From assembly GCA_025716815.1 (NCBI GenBank), contig JAIXMN010000006.1:1240001-1304000 (forward strand): a stretch of DNA of 64,000 nucleotides. The letters run 5' to 3'. Below, one piece after another: positions 11,601 to 23,198 of this stretch; position 1 is the stretch's first letter; every line of letters starts with the position of its first letter. Below the pieces are notes generated by a model. That model made no database searches and was not told where the DNA came from. It was given only the letters and a program-made list of their open reading frames with translations. Position numbers and translations under genes: made by a program. The DNA comes from Dichotomocladium elegans. Taxonomy: Eukaryota > Mucoromycota > Mucoromycetes > Mucorales > Lichtheimiaceae.

Positions 11601-13080
11601 GACCCGTTTGATGGTATAAAGCGGAAGCACAAACGAGCACAGAGGCTGATGTTGTTGAGGAGGTGCCTGGCGGTTTACAGATTCGAAACACAGAAACGTC
11701 TCCGTAAGATATAAATGACCAGGGAAATATCTGCTCTCAGTTGTCTTGGAGCCTTCTGACTTTGTATAGCCCACTCGTAAGCCATCCATCAAGAGCCTTT
11801 CAGTGAGAGGCAATCGAAACTGGAGACACAAATCTGTATTTCGTTTTTGCTCAGCAAGGTCATGTTTCAACGGGTTTATAAGCGGGCTTCCTGTAGCGGA
11901 ATGTTCATGGCTGCGGATACTCGTACGGTCACCGTCCGATGACGGTGATGCGGTGGTGGATGATCCGGGAGCATCGCCGCCCGCATTGCGCAGCAGTCTG
12001 ATCATGGCCTGCCCGGTCAGCTGAACCAGTAGATCATATACCTATTTCAAAGAAAAGATCAGCTTAGTGAACCCAAGTCTGCCAAAAACTACATTATTTG
12101 CAATATATACCTCGTCGCGTTTAAACATGTTACTAAAGAAATATTGCTAAGATCATGTATGTGTTAGCTCCTGCAAGCCAATTCTAACTAGGGTTCTTCT
12201 TCCTCACCTCCTCCTTATCTTTTGTCGTTATCCGTAGACTGTCTGCGAACATATTTCGCTTTGAGTTCTCTTTAGTGATATCTTTGATATTCTTGAGCTC
12301 GATCAGCTTTTTGGTTTCGACGCTCAGCAAAAAGGAATAGAATCCGAGAAAATTCTCGCTGATGTACAGCCATCCTTGCCGCCCGTTGAGTGAACAAGAG
12401 TAGTCTAGAGTTAAACCACAATTAAGCCTATATATCTCCCGAGTCGGATATGTCTCGTTACTCACAGCTTACGAGTCTTTCCGAGGGAGGAACGTCAAAC
12501 AATTGTCGGAATGTTCTCGATGCACTTCTCACTTTTTCATCCGTGGAGAGATCATCCGTACCGGTATCTTTTTTATGAGGAGTGTATTTAGTAAGGTAAC
12601 AACAGTGTGGTCTAGAGAGAGTAAAGATTATGCTTTTACCGATAGCTGTGACAATCATGCTGATCTTCTCGATGACCCAGCGTTCTTTTTCGAATGGATC
12701 ATCGATAGAGTCAACCTCGGGAATTATGTTGTGTTCAATCCATACCCAGGCAGCATTGATACTCGCTTCTGTCTCGCCCACAGCGATTTGAAGGCACGTT
12801 GTATTGACTTCCCTCTGGAAGAGGATGCGATAGGGGGATTGCTTTGTATCCATACTTGAGGCCGCAGGCTGTCAGTGTATATTCCCTTTTCGATCTTCCG
12901 CTCTTCCATTCGTACTTTAAAGTCTCACCGCACTTACACATTAGCAATGGTGCTCAGGAGGCTCTTGAAGATGGGAATACCCGGAGAATGTGATTTCTGT
13001 AAAAGAAAATTGTCGACTTGGCGGATCGTTGCCCAGAATGGTGTCAGACCAATGTCGGTTGGCGATGGTAGAGTGAATAC
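8666..13080 (-). CDS. GRAM-TBC Rab GTPase-activating protein (Gyp2/Mdr1, TBC1D8/9 type)
   Basis: A multi-exon gene whose exons read, from 13,080 down: [20 protein letters not shown]; an [15 protein letters not shown] helix; a first GRAM domain ([18 protein letters not shown]); a Ser-rich linker; a second GRAM domain ([16 protein letters not shown]); then the TBC domain. The TBC arginine finger is IEKDLNR, split by an intron from [13 protein letters not shown], and the glutamine finger is GYCQAMN. An EF-hand-like loop ([14 protein letters not shown]) and a Ser/Pro-rich tail follow. This order is that of TBC1D8/9 and yeast Gyp2/Mdr1, which stimulate GTP hydrolysis by Rabs in endocytic and Golgi traffic. 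The stop is at 8666. The initiator ATG lies upstream of 13,080 in an exon I could not fix, so the 5' end is open. Confidence 0.88.
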
Positions 13081-13489
13081 CTATGGATGGATTCAGTACG
13101 ACGTGGCGGTATATGTAAAGCAGGGCTACAAACATTGCGTGGAATGGACAGGGCATGGTTTACTTCGGATTGTGACATGGCCTTTGCATGCGAAACTCTC
13201 GGGGGTGGGGGACGGGAAACAGTAAAGTGCAACATCTTCAGATCCCGGACTCCGAATATAGTTAGGCAGCTTAGTGTTGCACACGCATACGCACCACACG
13301 CATTCGAGACACACGCGATATCGGGGAGCTGATGTCGACCAGCAGACACAGGCAAAATAGATTTGCTCCAGTCATGATGATGCTACCTATGATAGGCAGA
13401 CTCTTAAATACTACTCCACTAGCAACCCCAACCCTCCACCTTCCTCCTCCTGTGTTAGATCCGGTTTTACTTGGCCGCCGCACGTACCA

Positions 13490-14350
13490 CTACAAGTCAA
13501 ACAAACAGCTGATAAAGAATGATTGCAAACATTCAGAGATTAAGAAGTAGATCCCATTATGCTGTGAGATAACAGATTCGACGCTCCAGAAACGAGATAT
13601 AACGGAACATATTCTATACTTTACATCGTTGCAGCGACCATCTTTGTGGCGCATGAATGTAAAAAACAGAGAAGAAGTCCAAGGAGATGCGTCTATAAGT
13701 TTTACCATCGGCGAAAGGAAGGCAGAAAATTCATGCGCAATATCATTTGCCAGTACATTCCAGAAGAGAGGCGCGAACATCGCCGAGACACTGGTGCAAT
13801 TCGCTCTAGCGCAATTGTATGGGTGGTTTGGGGATCTATGATTATATGCAACAACTCCCCAAGCCTATTGAAGCAACCTTATCAATACCAACACTTTCTC
13901 GCATGATGCATCGTGCCGTTGAGGACGTGTTTATCAGATTCGGCTCTCATGGAAAATAAATTTTGTGTAACGTGAGAAGTTTCCCACGTGTATTCTAAAG
14001 CAAACCGTTTCGCCACTGATATCAACAACGTTGAGATGAATACATTCGCATTGGACAAGATATTGCGTCAAGCAACATTGTCCTAAGAGCCCTTCCTTCG
14101 TTAGCACTCCTTCTGCTGTAGTCCTCTGTCTATGACGCAATAAGAGCCGCGATGTTTTGGCATCCAGTCTAAAAGTAGTGTCCTGATAGTAAATGTCAGA
14201 CAAGCGAAAGTGTAATAGCGTGTATCTTGGGCTGTTTTGTGGTTGATAGATGTTGGCAATCTGATAACCGAAGCGTGCAGGGCCTGTGATCAGATTAAAG
14301 TCATTTGATTCTGATTGGCGGAAAAAGGGACATGCAGCATTGTAAACCAT
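13490..14350 (-). other. Unassigned region with a possible small gene
   Basis: Between the Rab-GAP and the PPR gene the minus strand has an open frame at 13,934-14,350 (about 138 aa, containing LITGPARFGYQIANIYQP and TFRLDAKTSRLLLRHRQR) and a second at 13,490-13,780. Composition is protein-like but I recognise no family and see no clear splice pair joining them. They may be exons of one gene or chance. Confidence 0.25.
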
Positions 14351-14468
14351 TCTTCATCAGATAAAACTAAGGTATAAAGTCCCATTTGCCGCGTCAGCCG
14401 AAATTAATTAATCCTCTTTCTCTTTCTCTCTCAACCCCCCCCCCACTCTCTTCATCTTCCTCGTCACT

Positions 14469-17400
14469 ATGGGCAGCACTCGCTCTCGACATAACACAGC
14501 ATACATCAACAGCAACAACACGAAGAAGACTAATTCCCATCGGCGCTTGCATTGCCGACAGCCGAAAAGTCCATCAAAAAAGCTCCGACAAGATAGCGAC
14601 GAAAATGACTCTCAGGCGAAGATATCTTCGTCCAGAACACACCACACAACTGACAAAGACAAAGATGCAGCACTCCTACCGACACCCCCACCATCGCCTG
14701 TTGCATCCCCTCAGCCATTGCCTCCAAAGGACGAATCTCGAATTGCAGAGGAACGACTGTTGGCTGCAAAACGCCAAGGACAACTCAAGGCAGTGATGAA
14801 CGAGTTTGCGACCCTTAAGCGTCAGGGGTACCACTTGACCGAGCAGTCATATATGATCGTCTTAGATGCTCACGTCGCACTCAGGCGAGAGGGATCACCC
14901 GTGACACAGATGCTTCAAAGTACAATCAAAAAAAACACTGCATAGCTTTTCGCTGGTTGCTCACTCATTTCTTTTCGTTCCTTTTACAGTCTTTGACGAA
15001 TTGTCGGCTCAGGTCAACATGCGTCCCGGTGCTAGCATCCTGTCCCTGATGATCCGTTCTCTTTGCAAGCGTGACATTGAGGTGCAGAAGACAATTGCGA
15101 TGCTGAAGCGTCAGGCAGATCGTGCAGGCGAGTTTTCTGTGGGAACCAGATACCGGAACGACATTTCACAGCTCCAGGAGGAGGGCAATGTGGATAAAGC
15201 ACTCGCACTCTTTGATGTTTCTATTCAGGAAGGCTGTGTCGGTGATCTTCAAGTTGACGTCTTCAACCAGCTCCTTCGCGTCTTGTCACACCATGGCCGC
15301 ACAAACAGTGCTCTTCACGTTTACAGTCACATGATGGGAATGCCCAAAACCAGCGCAACATATGCGGCGATGATCAACCTCTTTGGACGCGTAGGTGACG
15401 TTCAATCTGCCCTATCCTACTTTGCTGAATTCAAGGCTTCCACCAGCGATCCATGCTGCCACGTCTACACTGCGCTCGTCGACGCTTATCTAAAGTGTGA
15501 CCAGGTCGACAACGCCCTTACGACAGTAAAGCATATGATGCCCTCAGACGGTGTCAAAATCACCACCATCCCGTATAACGCAATCATCCGCTACTACTGT
15601 GCCAACGGTCAGATGGACTCTGCAGAGGATCTCATCAAGTGTATGGCTGTTGAACCCGATTCTAGCAGTTACGGTCCGATCCTTTCAGCATACTGCCAAA
15701 TGAATGCGCTGGTCAAGTCAGGCGCAGTGTATACGTCACTCTTGAAGACAGATATTTCCAAAGCATACGGTAATCTCGCCAACTATGCGGTGCTTTGCCT
15801 GAAGAATGGGCGGCCGCGAACGGCCCTCCAAGTGGTGGATGACATGAAGAGGGCCGGTCTAGAACCGGACGCAGTCCTTTCGGAGCAGATTGTTGTATGT
15901 TACGTGCAAAATGGCCTGGCGGTCGAGGCTGTTGCTGCACTCGGCAAGATTGTGGATGCTGTATCGTCCCGATCACTCAGCAAGTCCACACCACGTCTCG
16001 TCCACGCAGCAACATGCATTATGGAGGCCCTCGACTGTGCTGAGCATTTTGTGCATGTACTGGCGGTGGCTCGAACAATGACCCGATGCGTTCCTGCAGA
16101 AAACATGCCTTGCGCTATTGCAGATATCCTTGTCATGCGCAGTCGTCAGATCGAACGTGATGCATTGAACTTGAAGGATTTTCCTATTCTTTTTTGGGCG
16201 TATCTTCGGGCGACTCCTGGAGTCCTGGACGAGTCTGCCTTTGCATCGAACTGCCTGGAGCTTGTCGATGCAATGCGTCGACAGGATGTTGGTCTGGCAG
16301 CGTTTCCCGAGGACATTGTGATTCGTGTACTCGCGCGATTTCAGGAGACTGCGAATGAAGCGGCCGCCATGGCATGGCATGCGGCTTTTGATATCCAATC
16401 CGACGCTAGTCTCCTTACAACAGAGCGCGCGTCCAAGGAAATCTTGCGGGCGGTGTCCCAAGGCACGGCGGCCGAGGCGATCAGGATCATGCAGGACGAA
16501 ATCATCAACAAGGGCCTCGCTCCTTTGCCCGAGCCGCTGCGAGACGCCATCGCTCTCGCAGGCAAACAGGGCCATTTGACGGTTGCTCAGGAGCTGTATG
16601 AGATGAGCAAGGCTGCATACCGGACGTGTTTGGATCAAGGACGGGCGGATCATGCCATTTACATAGCAACAAACAGCATCTTAATCGGGTACGCCCAACA
16701 AGGCAATCTTGCGCAGGCGAAGGTGTACTATGATCAGATCAAGCACATGGGTCAATACCCGGATGGCAATGCCTATGCCAGTCTTCTGCTTGGAATGGCA
16801 CAATGTGCTAGTACGACCGATGAAGCTACTGATGCGCTCGTTGTCTACGACGAAGCCAAGCGCCATCAGGTCCGCCCGACGACTTTCTTCTACAACGTTA
16901 TCATCTCCAAGTTGGCGAAGGCTCGCAAGCTGGAGCCTGCGCTGCGGCTATTCGCTGAGATGCAACATTTCAAGCTAACGCCCAACATGGTCACCTACAG
17001 TGCTGTAATTTCGGCCTGTGTACGCGCTGGATCCGAGGCAAACGCATGTCGTCTGTTTGATGAGATGCTCACTCTCGGTCAGGAGCTACGTATCGGTCCA
17101 TTCAACAACATGATTCAGTTTTACATACGGCAGAAACCCAATCGAGAGCGTGCACTTGCTTACTTTAATGAGCTCCGGCGCCACCAGATCGCACCGTCGG
17201 CCTATACCTACAAGCTTCTCATGGAGGCTTACTGTCTTGTTGCGCCGTACGATATCGGCACTGCACATCAGTTGCTCAACGACATGCAGCACATTGACGG
17301 GATACAGCCCCAACCCACGCATTATGCGACTCTCATCTATGGTCATGGCATCATCCGCAATGACGTTGAGGCGGCCCAGAAGGTATTTGACGAGGCTCGA

Positions 17401-17787
17401 CAAGGCGAGAGTATGGAGCTTGTCTACCAAGCCATGATGGACACGCTTATATCGAACGATTTGCTCGAGCGAGCCGAAGAAGTTTATAAACAGATGTGTT
17501 CCTCGATGAAGAAGAGCTCCTCGTCGCCCTATATCGAGAACCTTTTGCTGCGCGGATATGGGCAAAAGGGATTGATTGCCAAGGCCGAGCGGCTCTTTCG
17601 GGGGATGTCAGATGACAAGTCCAAGCCGAACGCGGTTGTGCGCGAACCAAGCACTTACGAAGCCATGATACGGGCTTACATGGACAATAACATGGTTTCG
17701 AAGGCCAGATCTGTCCTTGACCAGATGGCACAACGCCAATTTCCCGACAAAGTGGTTGCATCCATTGCATCCCTCGTCATTGTGTAA
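14469..17787 (+). CDS. Large pentatricopeptide-repeat (PPR) protein
   Basis: Two exons (14,469-14,919 and 14,990-17,787) with a GT-AG intron join as MLQ-I-FDELSAQ and give 1,082 aa. The N-terminal 100 residues are basic and Ser/Thr/Pro-rich, consistent with a mitochondrial presequence followed by a linker. The rest is tandem PPR units: VFNQLLRVLSHHGRTNSALH, TYAAMINLFGRVGDVQSALS, YNAIIRYYCANGQMDSAEDL, FYNVIISKLAKARKLEPALR, TYSAVISACVRAGSEANACR, TYEAMIRAYMDNNMVSKARS. PPR proteins bind organellar RNA through paired helices, in fungi mainly in mitochondrial mRNA stability and translation. I cannot assign an orthologue. The long antisense ORFs over this gene are shadows. Confidence 0.93.
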
Positions 17788-18349
17788 ATACCACTCTCCC
17801 GCAGCACACACCACCCTTGCTGTGTAGCACATACCACTTTTTCTGTAAAATTCCTTGTTTCTATTTAACCAACCATGTATCTGTATATAAATCGAAATCA
17901 TATCTCGACCACATATTGTTCTTTTAGGAAGGGGAGGCGCGCATTGTCATTGCTTTTATCGATCATGGCTTGGAAACCATCTATGGATGCTATGAGGAAG
18001 GAAGCTCCGCCCCCTCCCAAATACTACGTACGTTCTTGTTTACGCTTTGCTATGTATCCGATCACTAATAACAAGCCTTCACCTCAAGTTCAACTGCGAT
18101 TGGTGAGGTACAAGGGAACATTCCCGGGTGCCGGCAGCGTCAACAAACAGATCTTCTGGGTCATGTCTATCTTTTCGAGAGCAACTGCTTCAATGCATTA
18201 AAATGGAATGAGGATAACAGAGACAATGAGCTACATATCGTACTTAAGCCCTCTACAGTTTCATAGTTTCGCACATGCACACACAGAGTGTCTGGTGTGT
18301 CTGCATAGAGCGAATGTCATGTTCATGCTCAGTGTCTGTTATTACATAC
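17788..18349. other. Intergenic, no convincing gene
   Basis: It contains a short ORF (ATG at 17,967, MAWKPSMDAMRKEAPPPPKY) that runs into a possible donor but has no acceptable continuation. Nothing else was recognised. Confidence 0.4.
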
Positions 18350-18604
18350 GTTGCAACCTATCTGCTTCCAACATCAAAGTCGCAGGATCACAAAATAAAA
18401 TCGTGCTTTGCCCAGAATACGCTTGAATGTCACGTGCATCCATCGAACAATGTCGCTTCCATCTCTTTTATACACTTTTACATTCTGAAATGAAGCAATC
18501 TATGTTCTACAAAGGTGGCCAAGGTCATGTCGTTGATGAACAAACGTACTCACTTCAATCCGTTTTTTCTCCCATTGAATATCTGCGTAACCTATCTTGC
18601 TGCA
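18350..18604 (+). mobile_element. Tc1/mariner 5' end, detached from its transposase
   Basis: This stretch aligns with the region upstream of, and including the first codons of, the mariner at 60.4-60.66 kb: AAGTCGCAGGATCACAAAAT, TTTGCCCAGAA, TTTACATTCTGAAATGA, and CATGTCGTTGATGA. It stops at GCA (18,602-18,604), where Cdc50 coding sequence begins. The transposase body that should follow is absent here. A body that starts at exactly the complementary point lies at 3231. The element's outer terminus was not found here. Confidence 0.78.
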
Positions 18605-19051
18605 TGTCCTCCGGTACGGTGAAGTCTATGATGCACTGGCGGATGATAAAGCCGTTGGGATTCTGCCAATCCGCATTCAGGAATGAACTACTATTTTCAT
18701 AGTGATATGCCGGCGGTTCCATTAAAGCCGAGATCTCTTTTGGTGCCAGTACCGAGTATTGTTGTGGTGCCAGGTAGACCGGATCTGCGTAGCGTTTGCA
18801 ATGTGTATAGTCAATTTTGATTTCGACAATCCATGCATATCGGTTGGGGGGAAGGAAAGGAAAGGTGTTCAGTTGGAATCGAGCTGTTGTAAAACAACAA
18901 GGCAGAGAGATCGTACTTTGTTATTGGACCAATACAAAAGACCACCAGTGGGCATGAAGAGGATGCCGATGACAAAAAACGTTGGGAGAGCCGTGCGAGG
19001 GGCTCAGTACGGGCTGCCAAGCAGGAAGTCGTTGTTGTCGAAACGCGCCAT
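18602..19051 (-). pseudogene. Cdc50/Lem3-family 5' half
   Basis: On the minus strand a long frame reads IDYTHCKRYADPVYLAPQQY, VLAPKEISALMEPPAYHYEN, FLNADWQNPNGFIIRQCIID and FTVPEDM, which matches the N-terminal ectodomain of Cdc50 proteins. Before it lies the first membrane span, LPTFFVIGILFMPTGGLLYW, preceded by RFDNNDFLLGSPY and an in-frame TGA. An intron should join SNNK to VEIKIDYTHC; its donor (GTACGA) is visible but no AG sits at the expected acceptor. The fragment ends at a GCA shared with a mariner. Its missing 3' half is at 2346-3233, and rejoining at GCA gives in-frame VPEDMPPVFMYY. It is a split and decayed gene, not a partial sequence at a contig end. Confidence 0.88.
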
Positions 19052-19059
19052 CTAAAAGT

Positions 19060-21926
19060 GGGATTGATATGACACCTTTTTAGCTCGCATAGCATTGACG
19101 GCTGAGCTTGCTAACGGTACCGGTAGGCCTTTTTGACTTCTTTGTATCATTCTCTCCAAAATCGGATATTAAGAATTTCACCAGGTGCTAAAAACAAGCG
19201 GAAAGAGAGACCGGGCGCTGCAAGGTAAAAAAATAAAAGCGCTGAGCCGTGAGCTTGTAACCTTTATCTAGTCTTGATCACGTGGTTACAATTGGCAAAT
19301 GCCGCAGGATCAATAGACTCCTGAGAAGCAATCATAATCGGTCTTTAGCCTTGGCATTTTCTCCCAAGCTTAGGGCATTATTGGTTGAGCACCCCAAAAT
19401 CCTTCGCCCATACGTATACTAGAATAGCTTAGTATACATCTTCTTCTGGGATAATACTGTCTGCTTTAGACAGAGAAAAGTATGTACTGCAGCGATCATC
19501 GCAGCTTTCTCTCAAATAAATATGGTCAATTGGGTCAAAATCACAAATTTGCGCAAGATGAAAAAGATGATCACTGCACGCCAAGAGTACTGTGTACTGT
19601 ATATATATCTGTGCGCCCAGGAGAACCATACGAAACGATAAGCATGCGATGAGACGATTGTACAACCGGCTGGAGAACGCCTAGGCTGGGAGGGTTGTTG
19701 TTGAGCGTTTTGGTACACTTTTTCCGGAATTAATTATATTGGCCTTCTATTCAAGCAATCATCAGACTTCGCAAGTAGAATATTTACATAATCCACGGAG
19801 ATCGCCAATAAGAATCTGATTACAAGCCATTGGAATCCTGCCTGTTAAGGTCTCCTCGTCCAATAGCTTTTCGCTTCGTCTCGCGCCATCCCCGGTAGTC
19901 TGCCCGTTGGGCGTTCTCTCCCCATACTCTCAGTAGGGGTTGTTAGTTAAATAACCCAGCAAACAACAGTCAGCCTCTATTAGATACGTGCACATATGGA
20001 GAGATATGCGTATACATAGTGTATTTAGAAAAGACCACACAGAGAAGGTCTACTTTGACAGGCGAAATTGCGATGCCCGTATTCTATATGACATTGCCAT
20101 CTAGGTCTGGGGAAGGATGGCTATAAGACGATGGAGGAAATCCTCCGCTTCCATACTGGCATCTTACTAATTGCTAAGAGTGCGGGTGTATTAGCGTCAA
20201 CATCTATGCAAAGTGGTTCATCGGTTTACCGACCTGGATCCCTTGCAGATGACATATGAATCGATGCAGGTCCTCCATTACGGATAAGCACAGTGTGTCT
20301 TTTAATATGCGTTAGTTAACTGGTCTTGTCGGCTACTTCTTGCTAGGCAAGTTTAACAATATTGCCCATACCTAGTGTTTTACAAGCACGCCTTATATGT
20401 GCCAAACGCGGTCAACGGCTGCCACTTTGCCAAATCGCCTATATCCTGCGGAATGAAGATAAGTTATATATGCAATTTATGATGCTGCTTTGATCATTTA
20501 CCTAAAACCATACTTGGATTCCATGGATGGACAAAGCAGAGCTATGCTCGATCCAGTGGGATCGACAGGAGGGCTCCAGGTTCCATGGAAGATAGCCTCG
20601 ACTAAGATTTGGGCAGAACAAACTGATGTTAACAGCGAGACCAAGTCAATACACATATAACAGCATTTCTACTTGCCAAGTGTAGCAGGAAAAATCGGGA
20701 GATCAGGCTATCCGGATTACTGCTGTCCCTGCTGATCGCAAGCACCTATTCAAAAAAAAGCGGGAAGCCACGCATTTGTGGATCTGAATTGGCGAAACAC
20801 ACAACCAAATCCAGACACCCCTGCTTGGCACTCTGGGGAAAGTGCGATTCACTTCTTTAAAGCCTCGGAAGCGTCCACCCCAGGGCTTTTCAATCGAGGT
20901 GGATGACAAAGAAGGCTGCGGCCTTTGCCCGGCTCTTACAAGACCTGCCCGTAGAAACAGGGTACGTGGCGGCCTACTCACCACACGGACATGACCTTGG
21001 TTCATCAAGTTTCCATGTTAGTCATTCCAGTCTAAATGTCTCTCCCCGTCTTCAATCACCTGGAAATACCTTCCCAGAGAGCCGCAGGACTGGAGAGATC
21101 AATGAAATGACAAGTCATCTCTGTGATCACCCACTGTCTGCAACTCTAGGCCAAGGAGTATTTTACCTGCCGACACAAGCGCGTTACGGTGGCAGTTGAG
21201 AGGCCGGAGCATCAACACATTCCATCGTAACGACCCAAGTCCGGTTGGGCTAGCCGGCGCAAGTGCCCGCAACGCGGTACGACCCTCGCGGACGGGTCTA
21301 TCTCGAAGACCAACCGGGACTTAACGTCTTCCGAGTAGCGACGGGCAGGGTTCTAGGCCCCCATGCCAGGGACCAAAGGGAACATGAGTTGAGGGGGCGA
21401 GACGAGATTTTATACGAAACTGTTCAATTTTCCCATTGGTGAAAATATAAACCAATGGCGAGCTCCATGACGTCTTCACTACTTTAGCCTCGATACAAAA
21501 GCAAAAAGTAAACACTGCCTAGTCCGCAAAGCCCCCTAGTGCTCCTAACGCCATTTTTCACGCCGTTTCTAAACCCTTGCAAAAAAAAGGTATGCAGCCA
21601 AAGAGCAATGCAGTCTGTAGAGAAAACCATTTTTTGACTAGCTGCCCCGTGGTCGGGGCCCACGAAGATGGCATGTGATAAAAAATACGAATGGTTACAC
21701 AAGAAAGCCCATTTCGAGTAGGCGGGAACTCTCCTGTTTCATGTCTACTTTTCCAATGTGATTGTTTGTTCATCGGCTGATGAGCCTCTCTGCTTCATCA
21801 CCAACAGCCTGTCTGCTGGGAATCTCCCGTCAGTCTCTACTAGACACGTGCATATAGGAATATAGAAAAAGTTGACAGAAGGCTTTGAAAAATATGGACT
21901 CTATACCCTTCGACTCGAACCAACGA
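19060..21926. other. Gene-poor, repeat-like region
   Basis: I find no intact gene in this 2.9-kb stretch. A short motif recurs at about 19,966-20,005 and 21,828-21,865 (CAGTCAGCCTCTATTAGATA against CCGTCAGTCTCTACTAGACA, each followed by CGTGCATAT-like sequence). The minus strand at 20,430-20,710 has protein-like pieces (HGTWSPPVDPTGSSIALLCP; YRRFGKVAAVDRVWHI) with stops between them. A GC-rich patch lies at 21,230-21,370. All look like decayed repeats or pseudogenes. Confidence 0.45.
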
Positions 21927-22319
21927 TCTTGGGGTCACTTGAAAGACCTGTGAACAAATATCTGGTCAATCATAGGCCTTTTGTCCAAGAAGTTCAGCAG
22001 CAGTCCCGGGTCCTTTCCAATTGCGAGTAAATGCGATAAACCAGCGTGGAAGATACCCCCTGTGGTGAACAATGGCAATGCAGGCTTTTGGCATCTGCTT
22101 CATACAAGTGGTTCGCGGGCGGAACGACGAAGGTAAGAGAACGGCCCGACCAACTTGGTGTGGATGGACGCCATCGTGGGACACCACTGTATATTTCCGA
22201 ACGTAAACCCTATTGATGTATGGCGACGAAATGGGAGGCGAGAATTTTCGATTCATGCATAGCTGTCGACTACGGACTGCTGGTAAAGTCGACCGTAATG
22301 ATGGGGGAACACGTTTCAT
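21900..22319 (-). mobile_element. Helitron Rep/helicase-like relic, copy 2
   Basis: Same decayed Helitron N-terminal region as at position 1: GRAVLLPSSFRPRTTCMKQM, RWFIAFTRNWKGPG, GQKAYD, stop, PDICSQVFQVTPRSLV. The extra sequence to the left of 21,927 (RVEGYRVHIFQSLLSTFSIF in the same frame) shows the relic runs on beyond the part seen in copy 1. Confidence 0.6.
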
Positions 22320-23198
22320 GGGTATATACTACGATCATCTCATTATTGACACATTACTCCTACACCATCCATGACCATCATGAGGGTACAATGGACATAG
22401 TGAAGCTGAATTAAGGGAGATTATCTGAAGAAGGCAATGCGCATAAGCGGGAATGACAAAGTTATGCGGCGCAGCTGTCTCATCTGCGTACGACGCTTTC
22501 AACAGACGGGGTAGCAGCTTCATGTGTAACCACGCTAAGGATACCTGATGGGGTTCTCTCCATCTTTCCCCTACCCACCCATGAAATCTTTATTAAAACC
22601 AGAAAGTAGCATGGTTCTTTGTGCCAAGTGCCATTTACATACGGAATGTTGGCTCGCTGTTGGTACCGTTGACCAAAATCCGATTATAGTTTGTGTGACT
22701 TGAGGCAATGCAAACACGTTATTGTACGCATGAACGTCGGTACAGAAGTCCTGGGACGCTGAATCACTGTTTGTCACTTGTGGCTCGATGGCGTAACGGG
22801 GGAGGGGGAAAGGGACAAGCGAATCTTCCCATGAGAGCGGTACAAAGAAAAGCTTGGGATGGACAAACTCCAGTCAGTGATACATTCAGATATCACATCT
22901 TAGCATGCGCAGTATTCGCAGGCACATTTTCGACAGTCCGGAAAGAAAACAGGCGCAACTTCTTCATTTACAGCAGCAATGTTTGCCGAGCAATATAATC
23001 CACCGGCTCACTACCTTCAGCCGTATATTCAGAGGCATCATCTTGTGCAGTATGCTCTTCTTCAGAACGACATATGGTATAGAGGAATACACGCATTCCA
23101 TTGAATACCTGAGTAACCATCCTACGTTCCGCAAAACCTACGACTTCATCCGAAGTCACGGAAAATACAGTATATATTGTTGATGTTTGTCACGGGCG

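Noticed and set aside
15973..16653. Long antisense ORF (226 aa) over the PPR gene
   Set aside because: It is a shadow of the strongly supported PPR frame and resembles no family; other antisense ORFs here were dropped for the same reason.
17875..18201. ORF of 108 aa downstream of the PPR gene
   Set aside because: No family, and a possible short reading from 17,967 ends quickly after any plausible splice.
21901..21960. tRNA-like stretch (minus strand GGTTCGAGTC with a CTTTCAA loop-like sequence)
   Set aside because: The T-stem does not pair and no acceptor stem was found. The sequence is also part of the Helitron-relic frame.
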